From CBDUEF01 sp018063485 (GTDB lineage Bacteria > Pseudomonadota > Alphaproteobacteria > Rhodobacterales > Rhodobacteraceae): a DNA stretch of 64,000 nt. The notes under the pieces are model-generated. The model did no database searches, was not told the DNA's origin, and saw only the letters and a program-made list of their open reading frames with translations. The translations under genes and the position numbers were made by a program. The stretch is taken from the NCBI GenBank assembly GCA_037045435.1, contig JBAOID010000037.1, forward strand, positions 176,051-240,050, in the 5' to 3' direction. Shown piece after piece: positions 1 to 9,090 of the stretch; position 1 is the first letter of the stretch; each line of letters opens with the position of its first letter.

Positions 1-841
1 GCCTTCAGGCGATTTGCTGGAGGGGCTGTCGCTACTGGCCGCCGACAGTCGTCTTGATCCGGCGTTTCGCGCCCTAGTTCTACGCTTGCCCGGCGAGGAT
101 GACATGGCGGCGACCTTGTTCGCGGCGGGCCATGTGCCTGATCCCGCGGGCATTCATAACGCGCGCAAGCGGCTGTATCGGGCGCTGGCCAAGGCGATGC
201 AGCCGCAATTGGCAGGGCTCTTGTCGGCAAATCATGTGCCGGGGGCCTATGATCCGGCACAATCGGGGCCGCGCGCGCTGCGCCTGTCGGTGCTGGGTCT
301 GATCGCGCAATTGGATGGCGGCGAGGCCGCGCGCCGGGCCTTTGCTGTGGCCGACAACATGACCGAAAGCTCTGGCGCGCTGGCCATTTTGCTGGAGATT
401 GGCGCGGGAGCGGCGGAACTGGCTGCCTTTGCGAAGAAATGGGCACCCGACCGGCTGGTGATGGATAAGTGGTTCGCGGTTCAGGTGGCTTTTGCCGAGC
501 CGGACAGAGTTGCGTCTTTGGTTGAGGAGTTGACCGCAAGAGCGGATTTTGATTGGAAAAATCCAAACAGATTCAGGTCGGTGATCGGCGCCCTTACCGG
601 CAATCACGCGGGCTTTCACCACGCTTCGGGGGCGGGCTATCGCCTGCTGACCGATTGGCTGCTGCGGCTGGATCCGTTGAATCCGCAGACGGCGGCGCGG
701 ATGTCGACGGCCTTTGAGACGATGCCACGCTATGATGCGGATCGTCAGGCGATGATGCGGACGCAGTTGGAGCGGATGCTGGCCAGCAAGGGGCTGAGCC
801 GGGATCTAAGCGAGATGGCCGGGCGGATGCTGAAAGCCTAG
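1..841 (+). CDS. pepN: Aminopeptidase N, C-terminal part (5' end outside window)
   Basis: This is the C-terminal helical (ARM-like, DUF3458_C) part of an M1-family zinc aminopeptidase N, which trims N-terminal residues from peptides in the cytoplasm. The frame is open from the first bases of the window (P-S-G-D-L-L), so the start codon and the HExxH catalytic domain lie upstream. Recognisable family blocks are the KWxxDxLVMDKWF stretch, NPNRFRS followed by a run ending in GYR, LDxLNPQTAARM and the tail RDLSEMAGRML. About 280 residues are visible. It converges with the next gene, and the two stop codons overlap at 838-841. Homology is clear by eye. Nothing about catalysis can be judged from this fragment. 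Confidence 0.9.
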   Translation, partial: PSGDLLEGLSLLAADSRLDPAFRALVLRLPGEDDMAATLFAAGHVPDPAGIHNARKRLYRALAKAMQPQLAGLLSANHVPGAYDPAQSGPRALRLSVLGLIAQLDGGEAARRAFAVADNMTESSGALAILLEIGAGAAELAAFAKKWAPDRLVMDKWFAVQVAFAEPDRVASLVEELTARADFDWKNPNRFRSVIGALTGNHAGFHHASGAGYRLLTDWLLRLDPLNPQTAARMSTAFETMPRYDADRQAMMRTQLERMLASKGLSRDLSEMAGRMLKA

Positions 842-1434
842 CGGCAATAGCTTTGCGCCGAGGTCCATTTGGCAATCTCGGCGCGGGCCGATGCCTTGCG
901 CAAAGGCATCCAGTCACGCCCAACGCCACGGTTGCCGCTTCCCGCGACCACGCCGTCATTCCCAACCTGCGCTGCCACCATATCGACGGCGCATTCCAGA
1001 TTGGCTCCGCCGTTCTTGAGGGTCGAGGCGGACCGCGCAGTGCAGCCACGATTGGCGGCGCTCTTGGGCGAAATCTGCATGATGCCGATATAGCGCCCGC
1101 CTCCCCCCGAAGCCGCCGGGTTCCAGCCGCTTTCATATTTGGCCACCGCCGACAGCAACCCTGACCAGAAGGCGCGGCGATCTTCCACTGACGCCTTGGC
1201 ATAGCCGGGGCAATAGCCTGCAATATCGTCTGGCACCTGTGACGCCAGCACATCATCGCGCGCGGCGATGGCTGTCAGGCTGCGATGTGTCCATTCCGAT
1301 GCTTCCGGGCGGTGATCCCAGCGCATCGCGGGTCGCGGGTGTCCAGCGGTTGACAGTGTGGTGCGAACATCGGGCTGATTTGCAGGAACACAAGCGGCAA
1401 GGCAGATCACAAGGGGCGCAAAACGAAGCGACAT
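838..1434 (-). CDS. Lytic transglycosylase (SLT-type) lipoprotein
   Basis: A 198-aa predicted envelope lipoprotein that probably cleaves peptidoglycan glycan strands. The start chosen is the ATG at 1434, because the protein then opens with a short lipoprotein signal (MSLRFAPLVICLAAC, lipidated Cys about 15). The open frame extends further upstream but that stretch is out of character. The SLT core is visible as AVAKYESGWNP (catalytic Glu in the ES motif), then GGRYIGIMQISP and a late region with GVGRDWMPLR. The C-terminus ends KWTSAQSYCR. It is convergent with pepN and shares the palindrome CTAG at the overlapping stops. Family assignment is fairly secure. Substrate specificity is unknown. 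Confidence 0.8.
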   Translation of the reverse strand: MSLRFAPLVICLAACVPANQPDVRTTLSTAGHPRPAMRWDHRPEASEWTHRSLTAIAARDDVLASQVPDDIAGYCPGYAKASVEDRRAFWSGLLSAVAKYESGWNPAASGGGGRYIGIMQISPKSAANRGCTARSASTLKNGGANLECAVDMVAAQVGNDGVVAGSGNRGVGRDWMPLRKASARAEIAKWTSAQSYCR

Positions 1435-1613
1435 CAAACTCACATGGTTGCACCGAACTCCGTGGCCCGGCGCGCGCTTTTGGCAGCGCGAGCGGCTTTC
1501 TGGCAAGAAAAGCCTGCGGTTTGCCCGGCCAATCGGCAGATTTCCGCCGCGCTTGCCCTTGCCCCAAACGCGGTGCAACCCTAATAAGGGGCAAGTTTTC
1601 AATGAGGCACCCC

Positions 1614-3125
1614 ATGCTTGATCTGACCTATGAGACGCCGAAACCCAAGGTGATCGCCGGCGTAAAGCATGATTGGGAATTGGTGATCGGCATGGAAATC
1701 CATGCGCAGGTTGCCTCAAACTCCAAGCTGTTTTCGGGGGCCTCAACCCAAGTTGGGGCGGAACCCAATTCCAATGTGGCCTTTGTCGATGCCGCGATGC
1801 CGGGGATGTTGCCGGTGATCAACGAGTTCTGCGTGGAACAAGCGGTGCGCTCGGGGCTTGGCCTCAAGGCGCAGATCAACCTGCGCTCGGCCTTTGACCG
1901 CAAGAATTATTTCTACCCCGATCTGCCTCAGGGCTATCAGATTTCGCAGCTATATCACCCAATTGTCGGTGAGGGCGAGGTTCTGGTGGAACTGGCGCCG
2001 GGAATTGCGCGGCTGGTACGGATCGAGCGTATCCATCTTGAGCAGGACGCGGGCAAAAGCATCCATGACATGGACCCCACGATGTCTTTCGTTGATTTCA
2101 ACCGAACCGGCGTGGCTTTGATGGAGATTGTCTCGCGCCCCGATATCCGCAGCCCCGAAGAGGCGACGGCCTATGTCACCAAACTGCGCCAGATCCTGCG
2201 CTATCTTGGCACTTGTGACGGCAATATGCAGAACGGCAATCTGCGCGCGGATGTGAATGTCTCGGTCTGCCGGGTTGGGCAGTATGAGAAATATCAGGCG
2301 ACGCAGGATTTCGCGCATCTGGGAACGCGCTGCGAGATCAAGAACATGAACTCGATGCGGTTCATGACCCAAGCCATTGATCATGAGGCCCGCCGCCAGA
2401 TCGCGATTCTGGAGGATGGCGGCGTGGTGCATCAGGAAACCCGGCTTTATGACCCTGACAAGGGCGAAACCCGCTCGATGCGCTCCAAGGAAGAGGCGCA
2501 TGATTACCGCTATTTCCCTTGCCCCGATCTGCTGCCCCTGGAGATCGAGCAAAGTTGGGTCGACGCGATTGCCGCTTCGATGCCCGAATTGCCTGATGCC
2601 AAGAAGGCGCGGTTCATGGGCGATTTCGGGCTGACCGATTATGACGCCAATGTGCTGACCGCCGATCTGGAAAACGCGGCGTTTTTCGAGGATGTGGCCA
2701 AGGGCCGCGATGGCAAGCAGGCGGCGAATTGGGTGATCAACGAGCTGTTTGGCCGGTTGAACAAAGAGGGCAAAAGCGTGAGTGACAGTCCGGTGACGGC
2801 TGGGCAGTTGGGCGGTGTGCTGGATCTGATCGCCAAGGGCACCATTTCGGGCAAGATGGCGAAAGAGCTGTTCGAGATTGTCTGGGCCGAGGGTGGTGAT
2901 CCCGCCGACGTGGCCGCTGCGCGCGGCATGAAGCAGGAAACCGATACCGGCGCGATTGAAGCGGCGCTGGATGCGCTGATTGCCGCGAATCCTGATCAGG
3001 TGGAAAAGGCACGGGTGAATGCCAAACTGGCCGGGTGGTTCACCGGCCAGGTGCTGAAATCAACCGGCGGCAAGGCCAACCCTGCGGTGGTCAATGCGAT
3101 GGTGGCGCAAAAGCTGGGGCTGTAA
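1614..3125 (+). CDS. gatB: Asp-tRNA(Asn)/Glu-tRNA(Gln) amidotransferase subunit B
   Basis: GatB of the GatCAB amidotransferase, which converts mischarged Glu-tRNA(Gln) or Asp-tRNA(Asn) to the correct aminoacyl-tRNA. Length is 503 aa, normal for the family. The frame runs open far upstream, but homologous sequence starts at MLDLTYETP, and a GAGG box at 1604-1607 sits six bases before the ATG at 1614. Visible signatures are the N-terminal VIGMEIHAQ, YFYPDLPQGYQISQ, the VDFNRTGVALMEIVS block and the C-terminal YqeY-like helical domain ending VNAMVAQKLGL. gatA and gatC are not in this window. The gene is intact. Confidence 0.96.
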   Translation: MLDLTYETPKPKVIAGVKHDWELVIGMEIHAQVASNSKLFSGASTQVGAEPNSNVAFVDAAMPGMLPVINEFCVEQAVRSGLGLKAQINLRSAFDRKNYFYPDLPQGYQISQLYHPIVGEGEVLVELAPGIARLVRIERIHLEQDAGKSIHDMDPTMSFVDFNRTGVALMEIVSRPDIRSPEEATAYVTKLRQILRYLGTCDGNMQNGNLRADVNVSVCRVGQYEKYQATQDFAHLGTRCEIKNMNSMRFMTQAIDHEARRQIAILEDGGVVHQETRLYDPDKGETRSMRSKEEAHDYRYFPCPDLLPLEIEQSWVDAIAASMPELPDAKKARFMGDFGLTDYDANVLTADLENAAFFEDVAKGRDGKQAANWVINELFGRLNKEGKSVSDSPVTAGQLGGVLDLIAKGTISGKMAKELFEIVWAEGGDPADVAAARGMKQETDTGAIEAALDALIAANPDQVEKARVNAKLAGWFTGQVLKSTGGKANPAVVNAMVAQKLGL

Positions 3126-3275
3126 TTGCTAGCCGTTGCGGTGGCAGACTGCGACATCTCAAGAACTTGGGCTGTGGCGGATTTCCCCGGATATCAGTGT
3201 GAATGGCTGTTATGCCACTTGGCCTTGTGGGGCGAATGTTGCTAAACACTGGCTTGCCGTTCAGGAGATTGCCCG

Positions 3276-3647
3276 ATGCCCCGCTATGAATTCAAGGTGA
3301 TCCCCGCCCCGCGCAAGGGCGAAAAGGCACGGGGGGTCAAATCCTTGGAAGATCGCTTCGCCCTGGCTTTGACTTTGGCGATGAACGAAATGGGGCGCGA
3401 TGGCTGGGACTATGTGCGCTCGGACAGCCTGCCGGTGGATGAACGGGTGGGCTTTACCGGCTCCAAGACCACCTATCAGAACATGCTGGTGTTTCGGCGC
3501 GAAATTTCAGCGACTGTCGCACCAACGGACCGGGCGCTGTTGGTGGACCCTGTTTCAGTGCCGGCGCGCCGGATTGGCCCTGCCGAAATGCCAGCAGGAC
3601 AGGCGCCACTTATCGGGTCCGCCAAGCCCGACCTTGCCGCCGAGTGA
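3276..3647 (+). CDS. DUF4177 domain protein
   Basis: A 123-aa protein whose first 75 residues (MPRYEFKVIPAP, LALTLAMNEMGRDGWDYVRSD, YQNMLVFRREI) match the small DUF4177 fold common in Rhodobacteraceae. The remaining third is low-complexity and Ala/Pro rich, so it is probably a flexible tail. An AGGAG box precedes the ATG. It ends one base before the stop of the opposite-strand aminotransferase, so the two genes converge tightly. Function is not known for this family. Confidence 0.8.
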   Translation: MPRYEFKVIPAPRKGEKARGVKSLEDRFALALTLAMNEMGRDGWDYVRSDSLPVDERVGFTGSKTTYQNMLVFRREISATVAPTDRALLVDPVSVPARRIGPAEMPAGQAPLIGSAKPDLAAE

Positions 3648-4751
3648 TTATCCCGCGGCACGGATTGCATCCGGCAAAGCCGATTCGAAAATGGCAAGTT
3701 TTGCCTCATCTCCAAGGCTGACCCTTATGCAGCGATTGAGCGGTGCAACGCCCGGCATCCGCACGAAAACCCTGCGGTCGGCCAAAGCGCGCAGAATTGC
3801 GCTCGCGTAATCGCCGTTTCGGCCACAATCCATTGTGACGAAATTGGTAGCCGAAGGCAGCGGGGCAAGGCCGTTGGCGCGGGCGATCCCACTCAGGCGG
3901 TCGCGGGCCGTCAGGGTTCTTGCGAGGATTTCATCCAGATATCCGTGATCTTGCAGCGCCGCCAGCGCCCCGGCCTGTGCAACGCGCCCCATGCCGAAAT
4001 GATTGCGCACCTTGTCAAAGGCGGTGGCCAGGGCGGCTGAGGTGATTGCATATCCCACGCGCAAGCCTGCCAGCCCATGCGCCTTGGAAAAGGTGCGAAA
4101 GCGGATCAGGTTGGGTGTATCGGCTGCGATTACCGGGGCAGTACCCTGGGGCGCAAGGTCTATATAGGCCTCATCCAGCACCAGCAGGGTTTCCTCGGGC
4201 AGATCGGCCAGCAGCGCTGCGATGGTTTCGCCGGGATGATGGCTGCCCATCGGGTTGTCGGGGTTGGCCAAGTAGAGGAGGCGCGGTTTTTCTTGTTGGG
4301 CGAGGGCCAGCAACGCCTCGGGGTCTTCGTGGTCGCCGCGATAGGGCGCGCGGTGAAGGGTGCCGCCATAGCCTGCGACGTGGAAGTTGAAGGTGGGATA
4401 GGCCCCGAGCGAGGTTACCACGGGGCTGCCGGGTTCAATTGTCAGACGGGCGAGGTAACCCAAGAGCCCGTCAATCCCCTCGCCAACCACGATATTTTCG
4501 GGGCGGCAACCGTGCTGGGCGGCCAGAGCCACTTTCAGATCGTGGTTTTCGGGATCACCATACATCCAGGCATCGCGCGCGGCGCGTTCCATCGCTTTGA
4601 CCGCGGCAGGAGACGGGCCGAAGGTGCTTTCGTTGGCCCCGAGTCGGGCAAGAAAGGCGCGACCCATCTGGCGCTCTTGTGTTTCGGGGCCGACAAAGGG
4701 GACGGTCGTTGGCAGCGTGCGCGCGAGGGGCGTAAGGATGGGGGCTTTCAT
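3648..4751 (-). CDS. HisC-like class I/II PLP aminotransferase
   Basis: A 367-aa fold-type I aminotransferase resembling histidinol-phosphate aminotransferase. The start is the ATG at 4751 (MKAPILTPLAR); the upstream open frame is unlike the family. Landmarks are LGANESTFGPSP near residue 40, YGDPENHDLK, the LANPDNPMGS block, VLDEAYIDL, and the Schiff-base lysine in TFSKAHGLAGLRVGYA (about Lys223). The C-terminal VFVRMPGVAPLNRCIRVSLG provides the phosphate/carboxylate Arg. No other histidine genes are nearby, so a role in histidine or aromatic amino-acid synthesis is an inference from family only. It is intact and not frameshifted. Confidence 0.85.
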   Translation of the reverse strand: MKAPILTPLARTLPTTVPFVGPETQERQMGRAFLARLGANESTFGPSPAAVKAMERAARDAWMYGDPENHDLKVALAAQHGCRPENIVVGEGIDGLLGYLARLTIEPGSPVVTSLGAYPTFNFHVAGYGGTLHRAPYRGDHEDPEALLALAQQEKPRLLYLANPDNPMGSHHPGETIAALLADLPEETLLVLDEAYIDLAPQGTAPVIAADTPNLIRFRTFSKAHGLAGLRVGYAITSAALATAFDKVRNHFGMGRVAQAGALAALQDHGYLDEILARTLTARDRLSGIARANGLAPLPSATNFVTMDCGRNGDYASAILRALADRRVFVRMPGVAPLNRCIRVSLGDEAKLAIFESALPDAIRAAG

Positions 4752-5026
4752 GGCGAGATTTGGCCGGAAACTGCGGCGGCTGGCAAGAGGGATATGGAGC
4801 CTGTGCCCGCTCGCGATTTCATGAAGATGCAAATCTGATGAGTTGAAGTCTTGATTTTGAGGAAGAATTGAAAATCCGGCGGCTATGCTGATCTGATGTG
4901 GCCGTGGAGTCTCGATCAGGGGTATCCGGCGCTAAACAATGTGCACATCAAGGAAAACGGATAGTGCTCTTGCCGCCCAACCCCTCGCCGGTGCATTCTT
5001 TGCGCCATCACTGAAAGAGGCATCCC

Positions 5027-6432
5027 ATGATTCCCGTTAAAGGCTATGCAGGCGCCAAGGTCGCCGTTCTGGGGCTGGGCCGATCCGGGCTCGCCACCGC
5101 CCGCGCCCTGCGCGCCGGTGGCGCGGAACCGCTTTTGTGGGACGACAGCCCCGAGGCCCGCGCCAAGGCCGAAGAGGCGGGTTTCATCTGCACCGATCTC
5201 AGCCGCTCAGCCACCCTTGATGGCCTCGCCGCCCTTATCACCTCACCCGGCATCCCCCATCTCTACCCCAGCCCCAACAGAGATCATCGCCCGCGCGCTT
5301 GAGGCTGGCATCCCGGTCGACAATGACATCGGCCTCTTTTTCCGCAGCTTTGCCGGCCCGGACTGGGACAGCTTCGAAACCACCCCCCGCGTGGTTTGCA
5401 TCACGGGTTCGAACGGCAAGAGCACGACCACGGCGCTGATCCACCACATCCTGGAAGTGGCGGGCCGCCCGACCCAAATGGCTGGAAACATCGGTCGCGG
5501 CGTGCTTGATCTCGACCCTGCCAGCGATGGCTGCGTGGTGGTGCTGGAACTGTCCTCCTATCAAACCGACCTCGCCCGCTCGCTTACCCCTGACATAGCC
5601 GTCTTCACCAACCTCACACCCGATCATCTGGATCGCCATGGCGGCATGGGCGGCTATTTCGCCGCCAAGCGCCGCCTGTTTGCCGAAGGTGGCCCCGACC
5701 GCGCTGTGGTGGGGGTGGACGAGGTTGAGGGGCGATATCTTGCCAACCAGCTTTCCGAAGGCCCTGCGGATGATCGGGTGATTCGGATTTCCTCGGGGCA
5801 AAAGCTGGAAGGGTTTGGCTGGGCTGTGTTCGCCCGCAAGGGGTATCTGGCCGAATGGCGGCGGGGCAAGCAAGTGGCTTCGATTGACCTGCGCGAGGTG
5901 GTGGGATTGCCGGGCGCGCACAACCATCAAAACGCATGTGCGGCCTATGCGGCCTGTCGGAGTTTGGGGATCGCGCCGAAGCTGATCGAGGCGGCGTTTC
6001 ACTCGTTTGCAGGTCTGCCCCATCGCAGCCAGACTGTGGGCGAGAAGGGCGGCGTACGGTTCATCAATGACAGCAAGGCCACCAATGTGGACTCGGCGGC
6101 CAAGGCCTTGCAGGCATTTCCCAAGATCCGCTGGATTGCCGGCGGGCTTGGCAAGGAGGGTGGGATCGCGGCATTGCTGCCGTTTGTGGGCTCGGTCAGC
6201 AAGGCCTATCTGATCGGCCATTCGGCGCGCGATTTTGCTCTGGAATTGGGGGCCGTTCCACATGAGATTTGCGAGACGATGGAACGGGCGGTGAAACGGG
6301 CGGCGGAGGAGGCCGAGGCGGGCGAGGTGGTTTTGCTGGCTCCGGCAGCGGCTTCGTTTGATCAGTATCCGAATTTTGAAAAACGAGGCGAGGATTTTGT
6401 GGATGCGGGTGCAGGCGTTGATCAAATCCTAG
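5027..6432 (+). CDS. murD: UDP-MurNAc-L-Ala--D-Glu ligase MurD (frameshifted in this sequence)
   Basis: MurD adds D-glutamate to UDP-MurNAc-L-Ala in the cytoplasm. The ATG at 5027 gives MIPVKGYAGAKVAVLGLGRSG, the Rossmann-type N-domain. At 5266-5269 (CCCC) an extra base throws the frame; removing one C restores YPAPTEIIARALEAGIPVDNDIG. The central domain has the P-loop ITGSNGKSTTT, and the C-domain has INDSKATN and PAAASFDQYPNF. A second slip near 6395 is likely: the uncorrected frame runs to 6512 through unrelated residues, while the neighbouring frame stops at 6430-6432 and gives about 467 aa, the usual length. It heads the downstream cell-wall block. mraY and murF are not adjacent here. 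Confidence 0.9.
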
Positions 6433-6838
6433 AAGTGCAAGGGTTGTTTCAATTCTTTCAATGGCTTGCAAATAATATTTGGCGAAGGTCAATTTCAGAT
6501 GTGACTTTCTGAGCGCTTTTTGTCAGCAGGCGCATGCGTTTGCGGGGGAAGGCGCAGGGGGGCCTCGGGCGGGGATATTGGGGCGAGGGGTGGCTTTGCA
6601 ACCTGAGGGCTCGGTGTTGGCGTATTGGGTGTTGGCGCATATTGAATGAGCGCAAACACCCGCCGGGGGGCGACGGACCCGCCTTGGCGATGAGGCGTTG
6701 AGCAGACTTCACGAGCTTGCACGGGCAACGCCCGCGCCTTTTTCCTAGCCATCGTGGCGTGAATTGGTTAGTCTGTTTTTCAGATCGGGGTAAACCCCGG
6801 CGAAATGGCAGAGCAGACGGCAAACAGGCGGATTTTCC
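6433..6838. other. Intergenic gap between murD and ftsW, no gene seen
   Basis: About 400 bp with no convincing coding frame on either strand. Two minus-strand frames (6458-6823 and 6495-6752) are Pro/Arg-rich and look like composition artefacts. The GC-rich G-runs and a GGTTGTTTCAATTCTTTCAA stretch at its start are unremarkable. A promoter for ftsW may sit here, but no clear -35/-10 pair can be picked out. Confidence 0.4.
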
Positions 6839-8000
6839 ATGACTGAGATGGTCTATGGCTCAATGTCACGGGTGACAGAGCCGGTGCTTCCCCGTTGGTG
6901 GCGCACGATCGACAAATGGTCGATGACCTCAATTCTGGTGCTGTTCGGTATCGGGCTTTTATTGGGTCTGGCCGCTTCGGTGCCTTTGGCCGAACGCAAC
7001 GGGCTGGCGCCGTTCTACTATGTGCAGCGCCAGTTTTTCTTTGGCGGGTTGGCCATGGTGGCGATGGTCGGCTTTTCGATGATGACGCCCGAGATGGTTC
7101 GGCGGATCGGGGTTTTGGGCTTTGCGGTGTCCTTGGTGGCGCTGATCCTGTTGCCGATGTTTGGCACCGATTTCGGCAAGGGCGCGGTGCGGTGGTTTTC
7201 CTTCGGCTTTGCCTCGGTGCAGCCATCGGAATTCTTGAAACCCGGTTTCATGGTGGTAGCGGCCTGGTTGATGGCGGCGAGCCTTGATTTGAACGGACCA
7301 CCCGGCAAGTTGTTTTCGTTTTTGCTGGCTGTGGTTGTGGTGGGGTTTCTCGCGATGCAGCCCGATTTTGGCCAAGCCATGCTGGTGCTGTTCGGCTGGG
7401 GCGTGATCTATTTTGTAGCTGGCGCGCCGATGCTGTTGATCGTGTCGATCATTGGCGGCACCGGGGCGGCGGGCTTTGTCGCCTATGGCATGTCAGAGCA
7501 TCTGGCGCGACGGATCAACGGGTTTCTGGCCTCGGATATTGATCCGCGCAGCCAGATTGGCTATGCGACCAATGCCATTCAAGAGGGCGGCTTCTTTGGC
7601 GTGGGCATTGGTGCGGGGCAAGTGAAATGGACCTTGCCCGACGCGCATACCGATTTCATCATTGCGGTGGCGGCCGAGGAATACGGGTTGATCCTGGTGC
7701 TGGCAATCATCGCGCTTTATGGCACGGTGGTGGTGCGCAGCCTGTTCCGGCTGACGCGTGAGCGCGACCCGTTCACGCGGCTTGGCGGGCACCGGTCTGG
7801 CCTGCATTTTCGGGGTGCAGGCGATGATCAACATGGGCGTTGCGGTGCGGTTGCTGCCCTCCAAGGGGATGACCTTGCCGTTTGTGTCCTATGGCGGATC
7901 GTCGGTTATCGCCGCGGGGATCACGGTGGGGATGCTGCTTGCGCTGACCCGCAGCCGCCCGCAAGGCGAGATCAGCGATATTTTCAAGCGGGGGCGCTGA
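6839..8000 (+). CDS. ftsW: Lipid II polymerase / division protein FtsW (frameshifted)
   Basis: FtsW is the SEDS-family peptidoglycan glycosyltransferase of the divisome, a polytopic inner-membrane protein. The start is the ATG at 6839 (MTEMVYGSMSRVTEP, then WWRTIDKW). Family signatures are GADFGKGAVRWF-like TDFGKGAVRWFSFG, QPSEFLK, FLAMQPDFGQA, QVKWTLPDAHTDFI and the C-terminal LPFVSYGGSSV. At 7784-7785 one G is extra; removing it joins DPFTRLAGTGLACIFGVQAMINMGV, giving 386 aa. Uncorrected, the first frame reads straight into murG and mimics an FtsW-MurG fusion. The stop overlaps the murG start (TGATG at 7998-8002), so the two are translationally coupled. Confidence 0.93.
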
Positions 8001-9086
8001 TGCCTTTGCTTTTGATCGCAGCGGGGGGAACCGGGGGGCATATGTTCCCTGCGCAGGCTTTGGCCGAGGCGATGGTGGCAAAGGGTTGGCGGGTAAAGCT
8101 GTCAACCGATGCGCGCGGGGCGCGCTATGCGGGCGGGTTTCCAGCCGAGGTGCAACTGGTTCAGGTGGCCTCGGCCACCTTTGCGCGCGGCGGGGTTTTG
8201 GCGAAACTGGCGGTGCCGTTCCGGATTTTCGGCGGCATGGTCGCGGCGCTGCTGGGCATGGTGGTGGACCGGCCCGCGGTGGTGGTGGGCTTTGGCGGCT
8301 ATCCGTCAATTCCGGCGCTGTCGGCGGCTTGGGTCTTGCGCTGTCCACGGATGATCCATGAGCAGAACGGGGTTTTAGGCCGGGTGAACAAGCTGTTTGC
8401 GCGGCGGGTGGACAAGGTGGCCTGTGGCACCTGGCCCACGGCTTTGCCCGAAGGGCGTTGAGGCGGTGCATACCGGCAATCCGGTGCGGGCGGCGGTGTT
8501 GGAGCGGGCGGGGGCGGGCTATATCGCGCCGGGCGACTATCCGATGGATTTGCTGGTGATCGGTGGATCGCAGGGTGCGCGCATCCTGTCAGAGATGGTG
8601 CCAGCGGCGGTGGCGGCTTTGCCCGACCGGATGCGCGGCTATCTGCGGGTGGCGCATCAGGCGCGGGCCGAGGATCTGGATGCGGTGGTTGCAGCCTATG
8701 AGGCTGCGGGGGTGGTGGCTGAAGTCGCGCCGTTCTTCGCTGATATTCCAAGGCGTCTGTCCGAGGCGCAATTGGTGATTTCGCGCTCGGGTGCCTCATC
8801 TGTGGCCGATATTTCGGTAATCGGGCGGCCCGCCATTCTGGTGCCCTTTGCGGCGGCGACGGAAGATCATCAATCGGCCAATGCGCGCGGCCTGGTTGAA
8901 GGCGAGGCGGCGATTCTGGTGCCGGAAAAGGCGCTTGACGTCATGGGACTGTCTGGGCAGATAGCGGCGGTTCTGGGCCAGCCCGAGGCCGCCGAGCGGA
9001 TGGCGCGCAATGCATTGGCCCAAGGGCGGCCCGATGCGACGCAGCGGCTGGTGGGTTTGGTTGAGGCTTTGGTGCGTAAGGAATGA
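8000..9086 (+). CDS. murG: UDP-GlcNAc:lipid I GlcNAc transferase MurG (frameshifted)
   Basis: MurG makes lipid II on the cytoplasmic membrane face. The start overlaps the ftsW stop. The N-domain carries LLIAAGGTGGHMFPAQALAE and VVGFGGYPSIPAL; the C-domain has LLVIGGSQGARILSE, the acceptor or UDP-GlcNAc-binding SRSGASSVADI, and PFAAATEDHQSANA. A G is inserted in the GGG at 8453-8455. Removing it gives ALPEGVEAVHTGNPVR and a 361-aa protein. The gene is four bases upstream of murC (start 9091). Confidence 0.93.
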
Positions 9087-9090
9087 TACG

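Noticed and set aside
1239..1613. N-terminal extension of gatB
   Set aside because: It overlaps the opposite-strand lipoprotein gene, is not homologous to GatB, and a ribosome-binding site precedes the ATG at 1614.
5238..6425. 395-aa minus-strand frame antisense to murD
   Set aside because: It mirrors the murD coding frame and shows no family features.
6495..6752. Pro-rich 85-aa minus-strand frame between murD and ftsW
   Set aside because: Low-complexity Pro/Arg composition, no ribosome-binding site and no recognisable motif.
6839..8461. A single 540-aa frame reading FtsW then MurG
   Set aside because: Each half continues correctly in another frame past a one-base slip, and the natural TGATG stop/start lies between them, so the fusion is an indel artefact.
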